From: Stachybotrys elegans | Taxonomy: Eukaryota; Ascomycota; Sordariomycetes; Hypocreales; Stachybotryaceae | Direction of reading: 5' to 3' | DNA: 64,000 nucleotides | NCBI GenBank assembly: GCA_020746835.1 | Contig: JAGPNK010000004.1 | Span: 310,001-374,000, forward strand | Shown: piece by piece, positions 46,810-58,192 of the stretch | Position numbering within the stretch: the stretch's first letter is position 1 | How the letters are laid out: every line of letters begins with the position of its first letter | The notes under the pieces: generated by a model | The model's input: the letters and a program-made list of their open reading frames with translations, nothing else | What the model was told of the DNA's origin: nothing | Database searches by the model: none | Program-made: the position numbers and the translations under genes

Positions 46810-47263
46810 GATTACAACGAATGAGGAGAACTTGTAAGGAGGGCAGCATGAATTTCACGTGCCTGCCATGTTGCACGTCGAAAGCGACTCTGGCATACCT
46901 TTTGTTCTTACGACGGTGTAGGGTAGGTAAAGTGAGAACTGCACCTGGGGCCTGCCAGTCTGAAATTCTCCGAACGTATTGGGTTTAGCGGCTTAGCTGG
47001 TGAGCGACGTGGGTGCCCGATGTCCGAGCGCATTGGGCTTAGCGTCTACTGCACAATGTCCGAATATTAATAGGTAGGCTTTGTCCGAACGCACTCGGTT
47101 TAGCGTAGGCTTGGCTCAGGCTGCTGCGGGAGCCGCCTGGAGTCTGGAGCCTGGCCCCTGAGCTAGCTTCTGCCGTCCCCGCCTCTGACGACACGAGGCC
47201 AAACGGCCGACTTTCAAGATCGTCCCTTTGCATCCGACTAGGAGCATTCGAACGATTCGAACA
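46810..47263. promoter_or_regulatory. Divergent ABC transporter / Zn2Cys6 regulator promoter
   Basis: 454 bases between the two starts. It contains three near-identical 22-base direct repeats (46969-46990, 47023-47044, 47084-47105), all in the same orientation with spacing of 54 and 61 bases. CCG and CGG triplets within them are of the type bound by Zn2Cys6 proteins. Confidence 0.6.
46969..47105 (+). repeat. Three 22-bp direct repeats
   Basis: The core TCCGARCGYAYTSGGYTTAGCG occurs at 46969, 47023 and 47084 with only one to four substitutions between copies. A partial copy, GTCCGAA, is at 47058. They are candidate binding sites for the adjacent regulator. Confidence 0.7.
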
Positions 47264-49948
47264 ATGGCTGATATGCAAGCCCAATCCAATACATACCGCG
47301 ACTCGACTCTCAGCGCTGTAAGTCGTTGCCATGTTTCCGAATCCGGGCACCCATGATGATGATGATGATACTAACTACTCCTTTACAGTGCGATGGATGT
47401 TATGCAAGAAAAGTAAGCCATAAGAGTCAAGTCCAGTGGCTGCTGATCACCCATACTGGAAACAGATCAAGTGCGATCGTGGCTTGCCATGTGGAAATTG
47501 CCTCGACTCCAACACCAACTGTCTTCGGACCCGTCAGAAGCCAGAAAGAAAACCGAAAGCAGCCCCGTCAGACTCGCCGTATGTATTTCATGTATCCGAG
47601 GGTGATACATACCCTAGGCCCAGCTTGCCGAGCAGTGAAAGCCTTGTTCAGCAACTGAGCGCTGCTGTACAAGCCTTGGAAACCAGAATGGCATGCTTGG
47701 AAGCTGCCCCGTCCATTATCCCACCAAGCATCGATCTCCGAGGCAACGACTCCAACCCTCCACCTCAAGCCCACCATGCCTCTCAGCAGCAGCCGCGAGG
47801 CCAGGTTGCTACACCAGCAGCGACTGCTGAATCGCCTCCGACCAAGAAGATGAGGCTTACAGACCAAATGCCCGGCCTCAAAACCCCGTCCTCCCTGTCA
47901 GTCGGACCACAATTGTGGGCATGTGAGACGGACGATGTTGATAACCTGAAAGCACCTCGCTCGGCGTTGGATGCACGGGAAATTATACAGCATGAACTCA
48001 GCCAGAGCAGATACATTAGAAAGCACAAGAGCGAATCGCTTAGATCCGCTCTCGAGACATTAAAAGAGGCTTTAAAGACCGACCGTCCACAAAAGCCCGT
48101 CTCCCATCTAGCCAGAACGCTGCCGGTTGATCAGTGGGTTATACCACCATTGGAGGTGGTACAGTGGATGCTGACGTGTGCGCTCAACACGAAGCCCTCG
48201 TAAATTCTGTTATGTGCTGGCTGACGGTTGTCCAGCTGCCAATGCAGTCGACCTGTTGTGGTCTTTACCGGACGGCTTGCCAATCGTATCCCGGCAGTCT
48301 TTGGTCGATATGTTTCTCGCACTAGACGCCGAAAAACAGCACCGTCATCACCATCCAGCTTTTGTCGTATGTGTCAACTCAAGCGTTGCATATTTCCTCC
48401 TGGAGAGCATGACTGCTCGCGAAGCAGTGACAGGACTGGAGAACAACATGCGGAACCAGATTACTTCCTACTTCGCGACCGCTCAAGCTGCTCTTCATTT
48501 CATTAGTCCATCACATCCACCCTCGCTACCTACCTTACAAGCACTCGTGTACGGAGTAAGCCTCATAACTGCAGCTTTGGGTTGTGTCGTGAGCTAATGC
48601 TTGTAGTTGGTGAACGCTCAAGAAGTCGGTGATGCGTCGCAATCGTGGCGGTACACGGCTGCCGCTTGTGCCATGTGTATTGAACTCGGGCTGCATCAAG
48701 ACGACGAATCGCTGGTCTCGTCTACGTGTGCGGGCTCCATGGCCCAGGCACGCTACTGTCTGTTCGTTTGCTACGTCAACGACAAGGCCCTTGCCATGAA
48801 TCTTGGTCTACCACCGTGTCTTCCGGACGATCATATCTATGTCGACCTCCGCTCCATTGTGGGACCTACCAAGCCAAGCCTGAGGCAACATTTGCAGAAC
48901 TACTACTTAGAGCTCGCTATCGCCCAGGGTGGGGTGGCCAAGTTGCAACTTGCTAAGATGAAACATTACAACATGGTGGACGGTGTCATTGCCCAAACGT
49001 TGGATGTTCTAGACAACGCTTGGAGCATGATTGAGAATGTGAGTAGTCTGACTGCAAGTTTAGCCGTACACAACATTGACTGACAAACTGCACCCTCCAG
49101 CTGCCAAGCCTATTCTCGCATGAGCTGCATGGAGATGGTCTCGAATATGAGCACAGAATGGCCAAGTTCTCTTACTACGCCATAAGGACCGTGCTCTGCC
49201 ATCTTTTCTCAAAATACAGCTCACCGAGGCTGCGAGATAAAGGAGGCACGTTGGCATCGGCCCGCGCCTCCATGACTGAACTCCGCGATCTGCGGCATCT
49301 CTCTAGCAGAGCCAATCTCAACGATTACAAGCTCTATTCTCTTGCGCACTGGTCAGTTGACACTCACGTTTCACAATTCTCAAGGACTACCACCATCTGA
49401 CAGCAAGCAGTATCGTCCTATAGTATCCCTTCACATCATACTTCGTTCTGTTTTGCCATGTAGTCGTCACAGGCAGTATCAGCGACCTCGGGCTCATGGA
49501 AGGATTTGTGGATTATGTGGCCGAATTGAAAGAAATCAGCATTCCATTCGAGAAGCTCCACGCATTATGCTTGCCGTTCCACTCGCTAGCAAGATTTGCC
49601 TTGGTACGTTTGCCAAACTGTCTCCTCATCTTTATCGCCGGCTCCCTATCCATATGCAATACTGACGTCACATCACTGTAGGACCCTATGCAAGGGCATC
49701 CAGGCGTAAATTCGACCATATCTGGGGCACTAGGTAGATCCTTCACATGGCAGGGGAAAGTCCCTCAAGACATGTCAAGTTTAGCGCCCAGTGATACAAA
49801 CATCTTGACATATGGAGAGGCGGATCTGACTGGCCCGGATCTGACCGTAGACTACGAAGATATGCTTGGTGGTTTAATTGAGGAGCAGCCGTCACTGGAT
49901 TGGCTCAATTACGATTTTTCGGCACTTGATAAGACGTGGGAATTTTAA
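47264..49948 (+). CDS. Zn2Cys6 transcription factor with fungal-specific MHR domain
   Basis: About 730 residues. ATG 47264; the binuclear cluster is spread over three small exons: ...STLSA|CDGCYARK|IKCDRGLPCGNC, followed by LDSNTNC. This gives six Cys in C-x2-C-x6-C-x5-C-x2-C-x6-C order. A basic stretch (RQKPERKPK) and a short leucine-containing linker (VQQLSAAVQALETRMACLE) follow. The middle-homology domain contains SWRYTAAACAMCIELGLHQ and ARYCLFVCYVNDKALAMNLG. Introns near 48173-48235, 48560-48606, 49039-49101, 49349 onwards and 49604-49681 are needed. The one at 48173 (gtgcgc...tgtccag) joins MLT to SANAVDLLWS and is the least certain. The acidic C-terminus (DLTVDYEDMLGGLIEEQ) may be an activation region. 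Probably controls the divergent ABC transporter. Confidence 0.8.
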
Positions 49949-50351
49949 AGGCGCGGTGCCTGTCAAAGCAGTGTCACATAACGGCTTCAAGTCCGGCACG
50001 AGTGTAATAGCAAGCACACAGATGCATTTGAATAAAGACACTGAAGCAAGTCTGTATAAGCGTGGGGAACGTGCTTTGACCCAGCCCAAGGAGGGCTCTT
50101 CGCCCAGACGTATGTGTTATTCTTGCAACTACTCCGTAAATTGTTTGGAGATGGCGGCCCCGCGGCGGAAGCTCCCGGGGAGAGCCCCGCTAGTGGGGGG
50201 AGGGGTGCATTTGTGTGTGCCCGACAGGTTTGACGCGTGATGAATTTCTGACGCTGACAACATTCCCCCACGCTCTCAGTCGGACCTTCGCGCCGACCAG
50301 CCTCAGTGCGGTATACCTCTTCTCTTCCAGTTCCACTCTCCGATATGGACC
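49949..50351. other. Intergenic region
   Basis: 403 bases between two same-strand genes. GC-rich between 50150 and 50215. No gene or repeat is supported. Confidence 0.35.
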
Positions 50352-52094
50352 ATGGGGTTTCCAGCGCAACCCAAGCGCTCCCGCGTGGGACTATCTAAAC
50401 CCCTCTAGCAGGAGCTGCTCAACGCGATTGCGATACCGTCTCCTGCGGGAGCGGACCTCTCCCCAGCCGGCGCAGCGACATCCAAGAGGCGGCAAATAGA
50501 CGAGATCCATCAGACACCTGCCAAGAGGGCGCGATTGTCCAAGGCGAACCAGGCAAGACCGCACGCGCTGCTAGAGGGTCAAGTGAGGTGCTAATTTGCA
50601 GAACTTGGACAGACCCCAGCCCTCCAGCATCCGAAACCGAAGCCTCGTTACGCCTCCTTTTTTGACGCCTTTGTCGATCCGCCCCAGCCGTGCCCTGGCG
50701 CCGATTCCGAGCACAGCCTGATTCTCGAGTGGCTTGAATCGGTTGGGTCAGATCGAGATACGCGCTGCCGGTCAGACAGCCATCTTAATCCCGTCGACGA
50801 CAAACCCCCGAGACGATTCACAAGATCAGCACCAGAGATGGGCTCCAGGCGGGATGCCGACGGCTTTATGGCACCGATGATACCCGCCTCGACCGGGTCT
50901 CGTTCACGGTCTCGTTCGCAGGCATATGCAGATGGCAGATCGGACGCTCCGTCAGACGCCCCATCGGATGTCACTGGGTCCTCTTCCGGACCGTCTGCAA
51001 GAAGTCTTGTCGAGAATCCCAATTACAGACGAATAAATCTAGCTGCCAATCATGTCTCCTTGCGCCTACCATCCGAAGGACTTCCTGATGAAATTGCTAG
51101 TCTTGTCGATAATATGCGCCAGAATCGTGCTTCTCCCGGTCCATCACTCGAACATGTCAGACAGGATTCTGACCTAGCTGCCCTACAATGGATGGGTGCT
51201 GGAGAGTCTCAAGTGGACGAATATTGCCGCAACAATATTTTTCCTTCCACCCGAACAACAGAGACCCTACGACGCAGCGACAGACAGCCGATGACTAGAC
51301 GCTCTGTCCCCAGCGCCGGGTCCGCCCAGAAGGTCAGCACCCCTGTGCCAGGCATGCTCTATGGGTACAACCCGCAGAATGCCTTTCCCCAGCAGCAGAC
51401 ACAGATGCTCTCTATGGGCGCAGAGATGGTAGCTACCAATGAACCTGCAGGATTGCTCTATCCATTCTTCGTCATCGAGTTCAAGGGTGACGGCGGAAGT
51501 ATGTGGGTAGCTACAAATCAATGTCTAGGGGGGTCAGCATCTTGCGTTCATATCGCCGAGAAGCTGAACGAGCGCCTGCGTCAGTGCGAGACTGGCATGC
51601 CTTGTCTAATCAGCAGCGCTGCATTTAGCATTGCCACGAACGGTACCGAGGCACGACTGTATATCTCATGGAAGCACGATAAACAGGAATATCGTATGGC
51701 CAACGTTGACAGTTTTCTCCTTCAGGATCCTGAGCATTACATTAAGTTCCGCAATTACGTTCGTAACATCATAGGTTGGGGCAGGGAAGAGCGGCTCGAG
51801 GGGATTCGTAAATCACTGGATACCCTTCTAGAAGCAGGCCAGAAGAGGACTTCTGCAGCAGCCAAGCCTCGAATACCACCGTCTGCCGACACTGCCAGTA
51901 TCGGTAGCAGCGGCAGCAACAAGTCTCGCAAAACAGCTTGCCCAAAGAGCAGAGACTCTGGCAGCTCACAGGCACAAAGCAGTGCGGCTGAGGCCCAGTA
52001 TTGGGAATGGGATAGCACAATGAAACGGTGGTTTCATCGGAATGCTGATGGATCTTTAAGCTGGGCAGAACAGGGAGAACAGCGACCGGGATGA
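50352..52094 (+). pseudogene. DUF7924-like gene with two in-frame stops near the 5' end
   Basis: One frame runs from ATG 50352 to TGA 52092. It is broken by TAG 50406-50408 (LSKPL-stop-QELLNAIAIPSP) and TAA 50592-50594. The rest is well preserved: SFFDAFVDPPQ, LILEWLESVG and RDADGFMAPMIPASTGS. The C-terminal domain contains STPVPGMLYGYN, FFVIEFKGDGG, WVATNQCLGGSASC and NGTEARLYISWKH, typical of the fungal DUF7924 family. The sequence gtgaggtgctaatttgcag around the second stop looks like a 19-base mini-intron but is too short and changes frame. A shorter protein starting at ATG 50838 (418 residues) could still be made. CAG to TAG would explain the first stop. Function of the family is unknown. 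Confidence 0.6.
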
Positions 52095-52102
52095 AGTTGA
52101 CC

Positions 52103-52844
52103 ATGGATGTGCATGTTCTGTTCAAGAGAGGCAATGTTCTGACCCCACGAGGCCTCGAGCTGGCCGAAATGCATGACGCTGACACCTCACAAGTTAGTTG
52201 CTCTCGTCTATCAACCTAGCCATTTACACCTTGCCGGCTCCATTAATCGTGTATAGTATTCAAACACTCTTTGCTCAAAACAGCTGATGGAGACGACTAC
52301 ACTATCTGGATTCGCAACTCTTTTAACGAAGAAGACCACGTCGACGGTTACGGCTATGGCCAAAGCTCCGGCATAACAGAGGTTGAGTCGAAGCTGCACC
52401 CCCGCCAGAGTTCCAGAGGCAGACCGATCGCAGAGTATCGTAATACGTTGGGCGACAATGGCCCTCACACTTCTTGCCGGGTGAGCTCCTTCTACGACCA
52501 CACTGGCCCAAACGCACCCACAGCTGGGGGCGCACACGCTATTGTCTCATGGGGGAGAGGAAGAAGAGGTCACTTTCTTCTGGGGATGAATTGCTGCTCC
52601 GATCCAGAAAGGGTGAATTTGTTCGTGGCAGGCTCAAACACAGGCAACAAACAATATGCGATTTTCAGCCGGAAAGTGGGAGCCCAACAGGGCCCAGATT
52701 GCTAGTATTGGAACTTGGGATATTGCTGACCTCACTGAAGACTCTCTACGGATGTTCCAGCGCAATGTGAATGGAGGAATGAGGCTGAGGGTGAGGGGCT
52801 GGATGCAATGTAGCCCGAGGCCCACGCAAGGCTCATCTCCATGA
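52103..52844 (+). pseudogene. Unrecognised small gene, probably frameshifted
   Basis: ATG 52103, only eight bases after the previous stop codon, opens MDVHVLFKRGNVLTPRGLELAE. A likely intron (gttagt...gtgtatag, 52194-52259) follows. The next exon (HSLLKTADGDDYTIWIRNSF ...CCSDPERVNLFVAG) is rich in Gly, Asn and aromatic residues, as in small beta-rich or lectin-like proteins, but I do not recognise the family. Near 52660 the natural continuation KWEPNRAQIASIGTWD lies in another frame, suggesting a one-base shift, and it ends at TGA 52842. The intron phase does not fit cleanly either. The coding potential is real by composition, but the model is doubtful. Confidence 0.35.
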
Positions 52845-53150
52845 GTTGAATGGGTGATTGATCGGAGCAGCCTCACTGTCTAATTCAAATGCGAACGCTC
52901 TTATTGGCCAAACAAGTATTCCAAGTGTGTTACCATGGTTTTTAAGAAGCGCGCGCTGATGGTGAATTGGACGACCATGATATGCATCTGGCGGCTGAAG
53001 TATGCCTACATCAGTGGCCATGATGCGATAGAGGAAAAAGCCTTGCCGGGAAAATGATACGATAAGGCATGATCAAGAGGCTGAGTGCGGCACCGCCACC
53101 TTAGTCATTAACCATCAGGCCGCCATGGTTCAGGCTCTCCGGCGGGTGAG
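52845..53150. other. Intergenic region upstream of the NLR gene
   Basis: 306 bases with no supported gene. It must hold the NLR promoter and 5' leader. Confidence 0.35.
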
Positions 53151-56100
53151 ATGTACAGCCTGATCCAGAACCTCTCTTTGTCGCAAATCGGGCGTCAACA
53201 CCCCAACGATGGGAGCAACACTTCAACCGTAAGACTTCTCGCATTTGCTCAAAGAATGGAGGTGGTCGGCGTTATCGCAGCGGTGCCTCCGCTGCTGAAG
53301 ATGATGAGCCAGATCGGCACCGCCCTTCACCAGCTCAGCAGCAAGACTCGCACCAGCAAAGCCGTCCAGGGGCTCCGTTCCCAGCTCGACCTCCTCGCCC
53401 CAATACTCAGCAGTATCGACGGTCAGTACAACGCTTGGAGTTCACTCGGCCGCCACCCACAAAATCGTCTTCGCCCAGTCATTCGCGATCTTGAAGAGGA
53501 ATTGACGGGGCTGGCGACTATGGTGGACAAGGTCGAGGGTCCAAACGGGAGCGGTCCAAGTACCTTGAGGAGGATCAAGCTCGTCCTGACTAGGTTCGAA
53601 AATGACCTGAAAGAGCGCGGCCAGCGGCTTGACCGCGCCATCACTTTGCTGCAGATCTGCCTTGCCGAGCTGACGAACCAAGCTAACCAGCGCCGACAAA
53701 TTCGCCATTTCCTTGCGCCCTTGGCCACCGACTTCATTCCCAAGAAGCTAGATGGCACGATCGAGTGGATTTGGGATCACGAGAAGTTCAAGCAATGGAT
53801 CGGTCAAACACCACATCCTGTCCTCTCGAGAGCGCCAACCGCTTCCAACGACCAGAACAGAGTCCTCATTGTCCATGGCGTCAAGGGTTGCGGAAAGTCG
53901 GTGTTGGCGGCGTCGGTCGTAGACGAGCTGAGAATAAAAGGAAGTTTCGCCTTGTTCTTCTCTTTTTGGGCCGGCCATGGCAGAGAAAGAACTTGTGATG
54001 CCATGCTGCGAGCTCTTCTCTGGCAGTTGTTGGAAGTGCTACCGTTGGAGACACAGTTCAGGATCATACCGCGGCTCCTGGACAGCTTGGGACACCTCAC
54101 GCAGACACATTTTATCGCCGGCCGCATAGCAGATGTTGGCCAAGAGTTTTCGTCGGAAATCTTCTGCGTCATTGACGGTATTGACGAATCCACCGACGAT
54201 TGGAACAGTCTGGACAAGAACGGGCCAGTTAGCTGCCTCACCGATTTACTCCAGGCCATTCCCACAATGCATCTTCTCTTGATAGGCAGGCAATCGAGTC
54301 TGCGTTCCGCGATTCGAAAATGGCCTTCTCGTATCGAGCTCACAAGAGACTTGGCACTCGACGACCTCAACAAGTTTATATCTGCGGAACTTGATAGCTG
54401 TCCTAATATCACGGACGTCGAGACCCGCCAGATCATTCTCAAAGAGCTCGATGCAAAGTCCACTGTTATGTTCCTGTGGATCAAGTTGGTAATCAAGGAG
54501 CTTCGTTCTTCCTTCAGCCTACAGGAGGTTGGTTACACCCTGAGCCGGATCCCAGAGGAGCTGGATCGTGAGTACGGCCGAATTTTCTTGATGCTCATGG
54601 ATCGGCTCCACGGCCGGACCAACAATCCGTCTGCCGGCATGATACGTGCCAGGGGTCTTCTGGAACTCCTCGTAGGTGCCTCGCGGCCCCTCTCGGTCAC
54701 TGAGCTTCGTCATGCCCATGCATTTGCCTCGGTCCCAGATGCATGCAATACTGGCTACATGAACAATCTCGTTAGCGAAGAAGGAATCATCCATGCCTGT
54801 GGTGATTTCATCACCATCAAAGACAATATTGTCTCTCTTGGACACACATCTATGAGAGAATTTGTGCTTCGTTCAGCGGATCATTGGACTGGACAAGACC
54901 GCGATATCGACTTCTTTCGTCTTGATTTGAAAAACTGTCATCGAGTAATGGGACTGTCTTGTCTGAAATACTTAAAGCATATCGACTGGGAGCATGGGAA
55001 ATCCGACTCTGCCCAATGGGAAAGTGGCCTCGCGAACCGGTATCCCCTGCTCTATTACGCTTCGAATTTCACCACTGCTCACCTGCTCAACTCAGATCTT
55101 TCTCCTGAAGAGGCCTCATTCCATGCAAGGGGCTTTATCGAGTTGGGGAAGTTCGAGATGTGGATGGAATTCGTGGCCTTTGCTGCGGAAGAGAGCTCCT
55201 CCTTTGTATCACCGCCGCCTCAGTTTTGGGAGGAGATGCTGCAGTTCTGGGGCACTCCTCACCTCAGCGAATCAGGGACCAATAATCATGCTTCGTTGCT
55301 CAGTCTGATCATACCTCGTCCTCTCCTGGAATTTCTAGATGCTGGTTTAGATTCAGAAGTTGCCGCATCCACGGCTGGTGAAGGTGGATCCAAGTCTTCC
55401 AGTCTAGGAAAAACAGGACAGCCTCGATTGCAGGACAAGACCGTCGCAACCGCAGCCTCAGGCACAGTCGCGGCCGAAGCGAGCCTTCAAGAGGCCCTTC
55501 AGGAGATAATGGCAAATCACAGCGATACTTGGACTGGCCAACTATTGCGGACCCTGCCAGGGGTTTCCACTCTCATTCGCGCAGCTGGCCTTCTCATGGA
55601 TCCGTTGGATGTTCTTTTCCAAGCTCTTGAACGGTCCATGAACAGTGCGTCGTTTTTTAACCTCATGGCGTTTGGTCACATCGCCCTCCAATACGACAGA
55701 AAGGAACTGGCACTCAAGACTTTTCGAAAAGCATTATCGAGGGTGGAAGGCAAAAACGATCTTAGAGAAGCCTGGGCGCTTGGAACGATGGCAGATTACG
55801 GTGATGATATCGAGGTTATCCAAGCACAGTACGCAAGAGTGTTCGACCTGCTCGAACCGAGGCGCGACAATCCCGCTGTTGAGCTCGCGAGGGCGTCGGT
55901 ATCGTGCGGGCGAGCAGTATGTCTCTTTAAGCTCAAACGAGATGACGAGGCCAAAATCGCGGCTGCCGAAGCTGAGAGGATACTCTCAACCCCCCTGGGA
56001 GTATCCGTACCTTCAACGCCGACAAGTGTGCTAAGACAATGGTGCTACCGGCAAATTGCGGCCAGTGGCGTCTTCTCAGAGAGGCGGTTTAAACTAACCG

Positions 56101-57515
56101 TCTTGGTTGGAGATATGTACCGGGTTGAAGGCTTTGACGAGGACGCCAAAAGAATTGTGAACTCGTTTGTGCGTGATATGCCTGCCGGAGAGCGGAGTCG
56201 GCACCAATGGGCCCAGCTAATGTTGGTGTACTTTGATGTGAAGTACTTCAGGAGGCAAGACGACAATTCTGCCTTGAAGCTTGCGGCGGACATTAGGCCG
56301 TTCTTCAAACCTGAAAACGACGAAGAGAGATTGGATTTTTTTTCTTTGCAGCTCCGAACAGCCATATTACACTTCCGGCTTGCGGAGCTTGAGCAAGCCT
56401 ACAAAGAACTCGCTTCCCTTGACATTTCATTCTTCATACAAAACATAGGCGTCATCAGCAAAGACCCTTGGTATTTTAGAAACTTCATCGTCTACTTCCT
56501 GGATATTCACTTTGCTGTGGGCAAGCTTAAAGAGGCCGTGGGGAAGTTGGACGCGCATTGGCCCTTCATTGAGAAAGCTTTCGTCAAAAAAAGGATGCCG
56601 TGTAATGGCCATCTCACGGGCCCCCTCCACACCATGTTGAAGCACGGTTTGTTCCAGATGAGCGAGCGGTATCTTCGGCAGATGTTACGCCAGGAGCGCC
56701 TTGGCAAGTCGTCCTCTGTGGAAGAGATAGTCTTGCGAGAAGCCCTGGCCTTTTCCGTCTTTCATCGATTCGAGGCCCATAGACGACTCGAGAGCTATGA
56801 GCTCTACAAGGCCTGTTCGGAATTGGCGGAGACCAAAATGCCCGATTGGCGAAGCCATAGGTTGATGCTTGGTCTCGGCCTCGCCGCCGCCTCGGTAGGG
56901 AAGCCTGACGAGGCATCCTCACATTTCAGCACACTCGCAAGTAAGATGCACTCGTGTTATGAGACCAGTTGGTTTTCTGTCATGCTTTCAAGGATCTTCA
57001 AAGCCATGGCCGACTTGTATGGGGGACGCCCTTCCGAAGCGCTTTTGAGTTTGCCGCCCGAATGGACCGATGACTCGTCGAGTGAAGAAGGCTCGATAAG
57101 CGACGACAGTTCTGCCTCCGACGATGTCTCGGAAGAGACAGAAGATTTAGTGTGGTGGGATACGAAGACCGAACATGACACCTTGATCTTATCAGTAGTT
57201 GCGCACATGCTCTCGGCCCATATTTTCATCACAACAGACCGGGCTTCTGAGGGTCGGCGGCTCCAGGACAAATGCCTCGAGATGCTTGAGGATGGCTTCC
57301 CTAGAGCTTTCAATACCATAGCCGCGCCTCAAGGCGAGTTACTGGATGGTTGGATTATACACTGGGCGCGGGCTTCCCATGGGTATCTTTCGCAACGCGG
57401 AGAGCGCACCGATGCCGCGACAGGCCTGCTGGTCCCTTTATTTCCATTACAGCTTTTTTTCCCTACTGGGTACAGCCTTTATGATCCATTTCGTTGGCCA
57501 TATGTATTAAATTAA
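53151..57515 (+). CDS. NACHT-domain NLR-like STAND protein
   Basis: A single exon of 1,454 codons from ATG 53151. The better start may be 53256 (MEVVGVIAAVPPLLKMM), which matches the usual beginning of fungal NACHT proteins. Residues 36-220 are a helical N-terminal effector/signalling domain. The NACHT NTPase has a P-loop in VHGVKGCGKSVLA near residue 243, Walker B FCVIDGIDES near 344, and LLIGRQSSL as sensor region. A winged-helix-like part follows (ELLVGASRPLSVTELRHA). After a Ser/Ala-rich spacer (about 740-780) comes a long helical C-terminus with TPR-like repeats (ALKTFRKALSRVEGKNDLREA). An acidic Ser/Asp patch lies near 1305-1330. Such proteins control incompatibility and cell death in fungi. 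Intact. Confidence 0.85.
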   Translation: MYSLIQNLSLSQIGRQHPNDGSNTSTVRLLAFAQRMEVVGVIAAVPPLLKMMSQIGTALHQLSSKTRTSKAVQGLRSQLDLLAPILSSIDGQYNAWSSLGRHPQNRLRPVIRDLEEELTGLATMVDKVEGPNGSGPSTLRRIKLVLTRFENDLKERGQRLDRAITLLQICLAELTNQANQRRQIRHFLAPLATDFIPKKLDGTIEWIWDHEKFKQWIGQTPHPVLSRAPTASNDQNRVLIVHGVKGCGKSVLAASVVDELRIKGSFALFFSFWAGHGRERTCDAMLRALLWQLLEVLPLETQFRIIPRLLDSLGHLTQTHFIAGRIADVGQEFSSEIFCVIDGIDESTDDWNSLDKNGPVSCLTDLLQAIPTMHLLLIGRQSSLRSAIRKWPSRIELTRDLALDDLNKFISAELDSCPNITDVETRQIILKELDAKSTVMFLWIKLVIKELRSSFSLQEVGYTLSRIPEELDREYGRIFLMLMDRLHGRTNNPSAGMIRARGLLELLVGASRPLSVTELRHAHAFASVPDACNTGYMNNLVSEEGIIHACGDFITIKDNIVSLGHTSMREFVLRSADHWTGQDRDIDFFRLDLKNCHRVMGLSCLKYLKHIDWEHGKSDSAQWESGLANRYPLLYYASNFTTAHLLNSDLSPEEASFHARGFIELGKFEMWMEFVAFAAEESSSFVSPPPQFWEEMLQFWGTPHLSESGTNNHASLLSLIIPRPLLEFLDAGLDSEVAASTAGEGGSKSSSLGKTGQPRLQDKTVATAASGTVAAEASLQEALQEIMANHSDTWTGQLLRTLPGVSTLIRAAGLLMDPLDVLFQALERSMNSASFFNLMAFGHIALQYDRKELALKTFRKALSRVEGKNDLREAWALGTMADYGDDIEVIQAQYARVFDLLEPRRDNPAVELARASVSCGRAVCLFKLKRDDEAKIAAAEAERILSTPLGVSVPSTPTSVLRQWCYRQIAASGVFSERRFKLTVLVGDMYRVEGFDEDAKRIVNSFVRDMPAGERSRHQWAQLMLVYFDVKYFRRQDDNSALKLAADIRPFFKPENDEERLDFFSLQLRTAILHFRLAELEQAYKELASLDISFFIQNIGVISKDPWYFRNFIVYFLDIHFAVGKLKEAVGKLDAHWPFIEKAFVKKRMPCNGHLTGPLHTMLKHGLFQMSERYLRQMLRQERLGKSSSVEEIVLREALAFSVFHRFEAHRRLESYELYKACSELAETKMPDWRSHRLMLGLGLAAASVGKPDEASSHFSTLASKMHSCYETSWFSVMLSRIFKAMADLYGGRPSEALLSLPPEWTDDSSSEEGSISDDSSASDDVSEETEDLVWWDTKTEHDTLILSVVAHMLSAHIFITTDRASEGRRLQDKCLEMLEDGFPRAFNTIAAPQGELLDGWIIHWARASHGYLSQRGERTDAATGLLVPLFPLQLFFPTGYSLYDPFRWPYVLN

Positions 57516-58192
57516 GTTTGGAGTTTATAATAGGTTTATTTTTCTTCTATTCCACTCTTCGTTCTTGACTTTTATTTTACGTAGTTCTCGCTAGAGATAA
57601 GCCAAATTACCTTGACATAGATACCAGGAGTTTACTGTCTTTATAAAGGGTTTAGAATATCGGAGTAGGTATAGATGGAAATAGTCAATCAAGTAAAAGT
57701 TTATACTCGCAGGCATTGATCAGTTCAATGGATGGGACAGCACGATCTCGATTGTGTTATTCCCCGTTAGAGCACAAAACAAGGAAAGACTGATATTTAA
57801 TGATGCGTTTGCCGCCAGTTATCTGTCACTGCTTTCACAACAAAAGTGAGACGTTGTTTATTCGAGGCTTCAGGAAGCTGAGGTATGGCAAGAAATGGGA
57901 ATGTGTGCAGGGCTGTAGCAACTGAATGCAAGTTCAACATGGAGAAAGGTGTCAGCCCTGAGTCAAAATAATCGCGCATACTGTCCATCAGGCTCAACAT
58001 GCATGGAAAAGTACGAAACTTGGCTTACCTGGCTTTGGCTTACTTGGCCAGCGCAGAGCCGCATTTCACCCCGGCTTCGAAGGCAACTGTCCAACCCCAC
58101 AGCTGAAAAATCAATAATAGGACAAATTCCGCGCTCGGGTACTTGTAATGTAATGTACCTTTTCTAACCTCCTTTATTGTTCTCTGAATATC
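57516..58192. other. Intergenic region
   Basis: 677 bases between the NLR and the next gene. AT-rich at the left end (NLR 3' flank). No gene or repeat is supported. Confidence 0.35.

Noticed and set aside
50583..50601. 19-base intron in the DUF7924-like gene
   Set aside because: It has donor, branch and acceptor-like words, but 19 bases is below known fungal intron minimums and its removal shifts the frame away from the conserved part.
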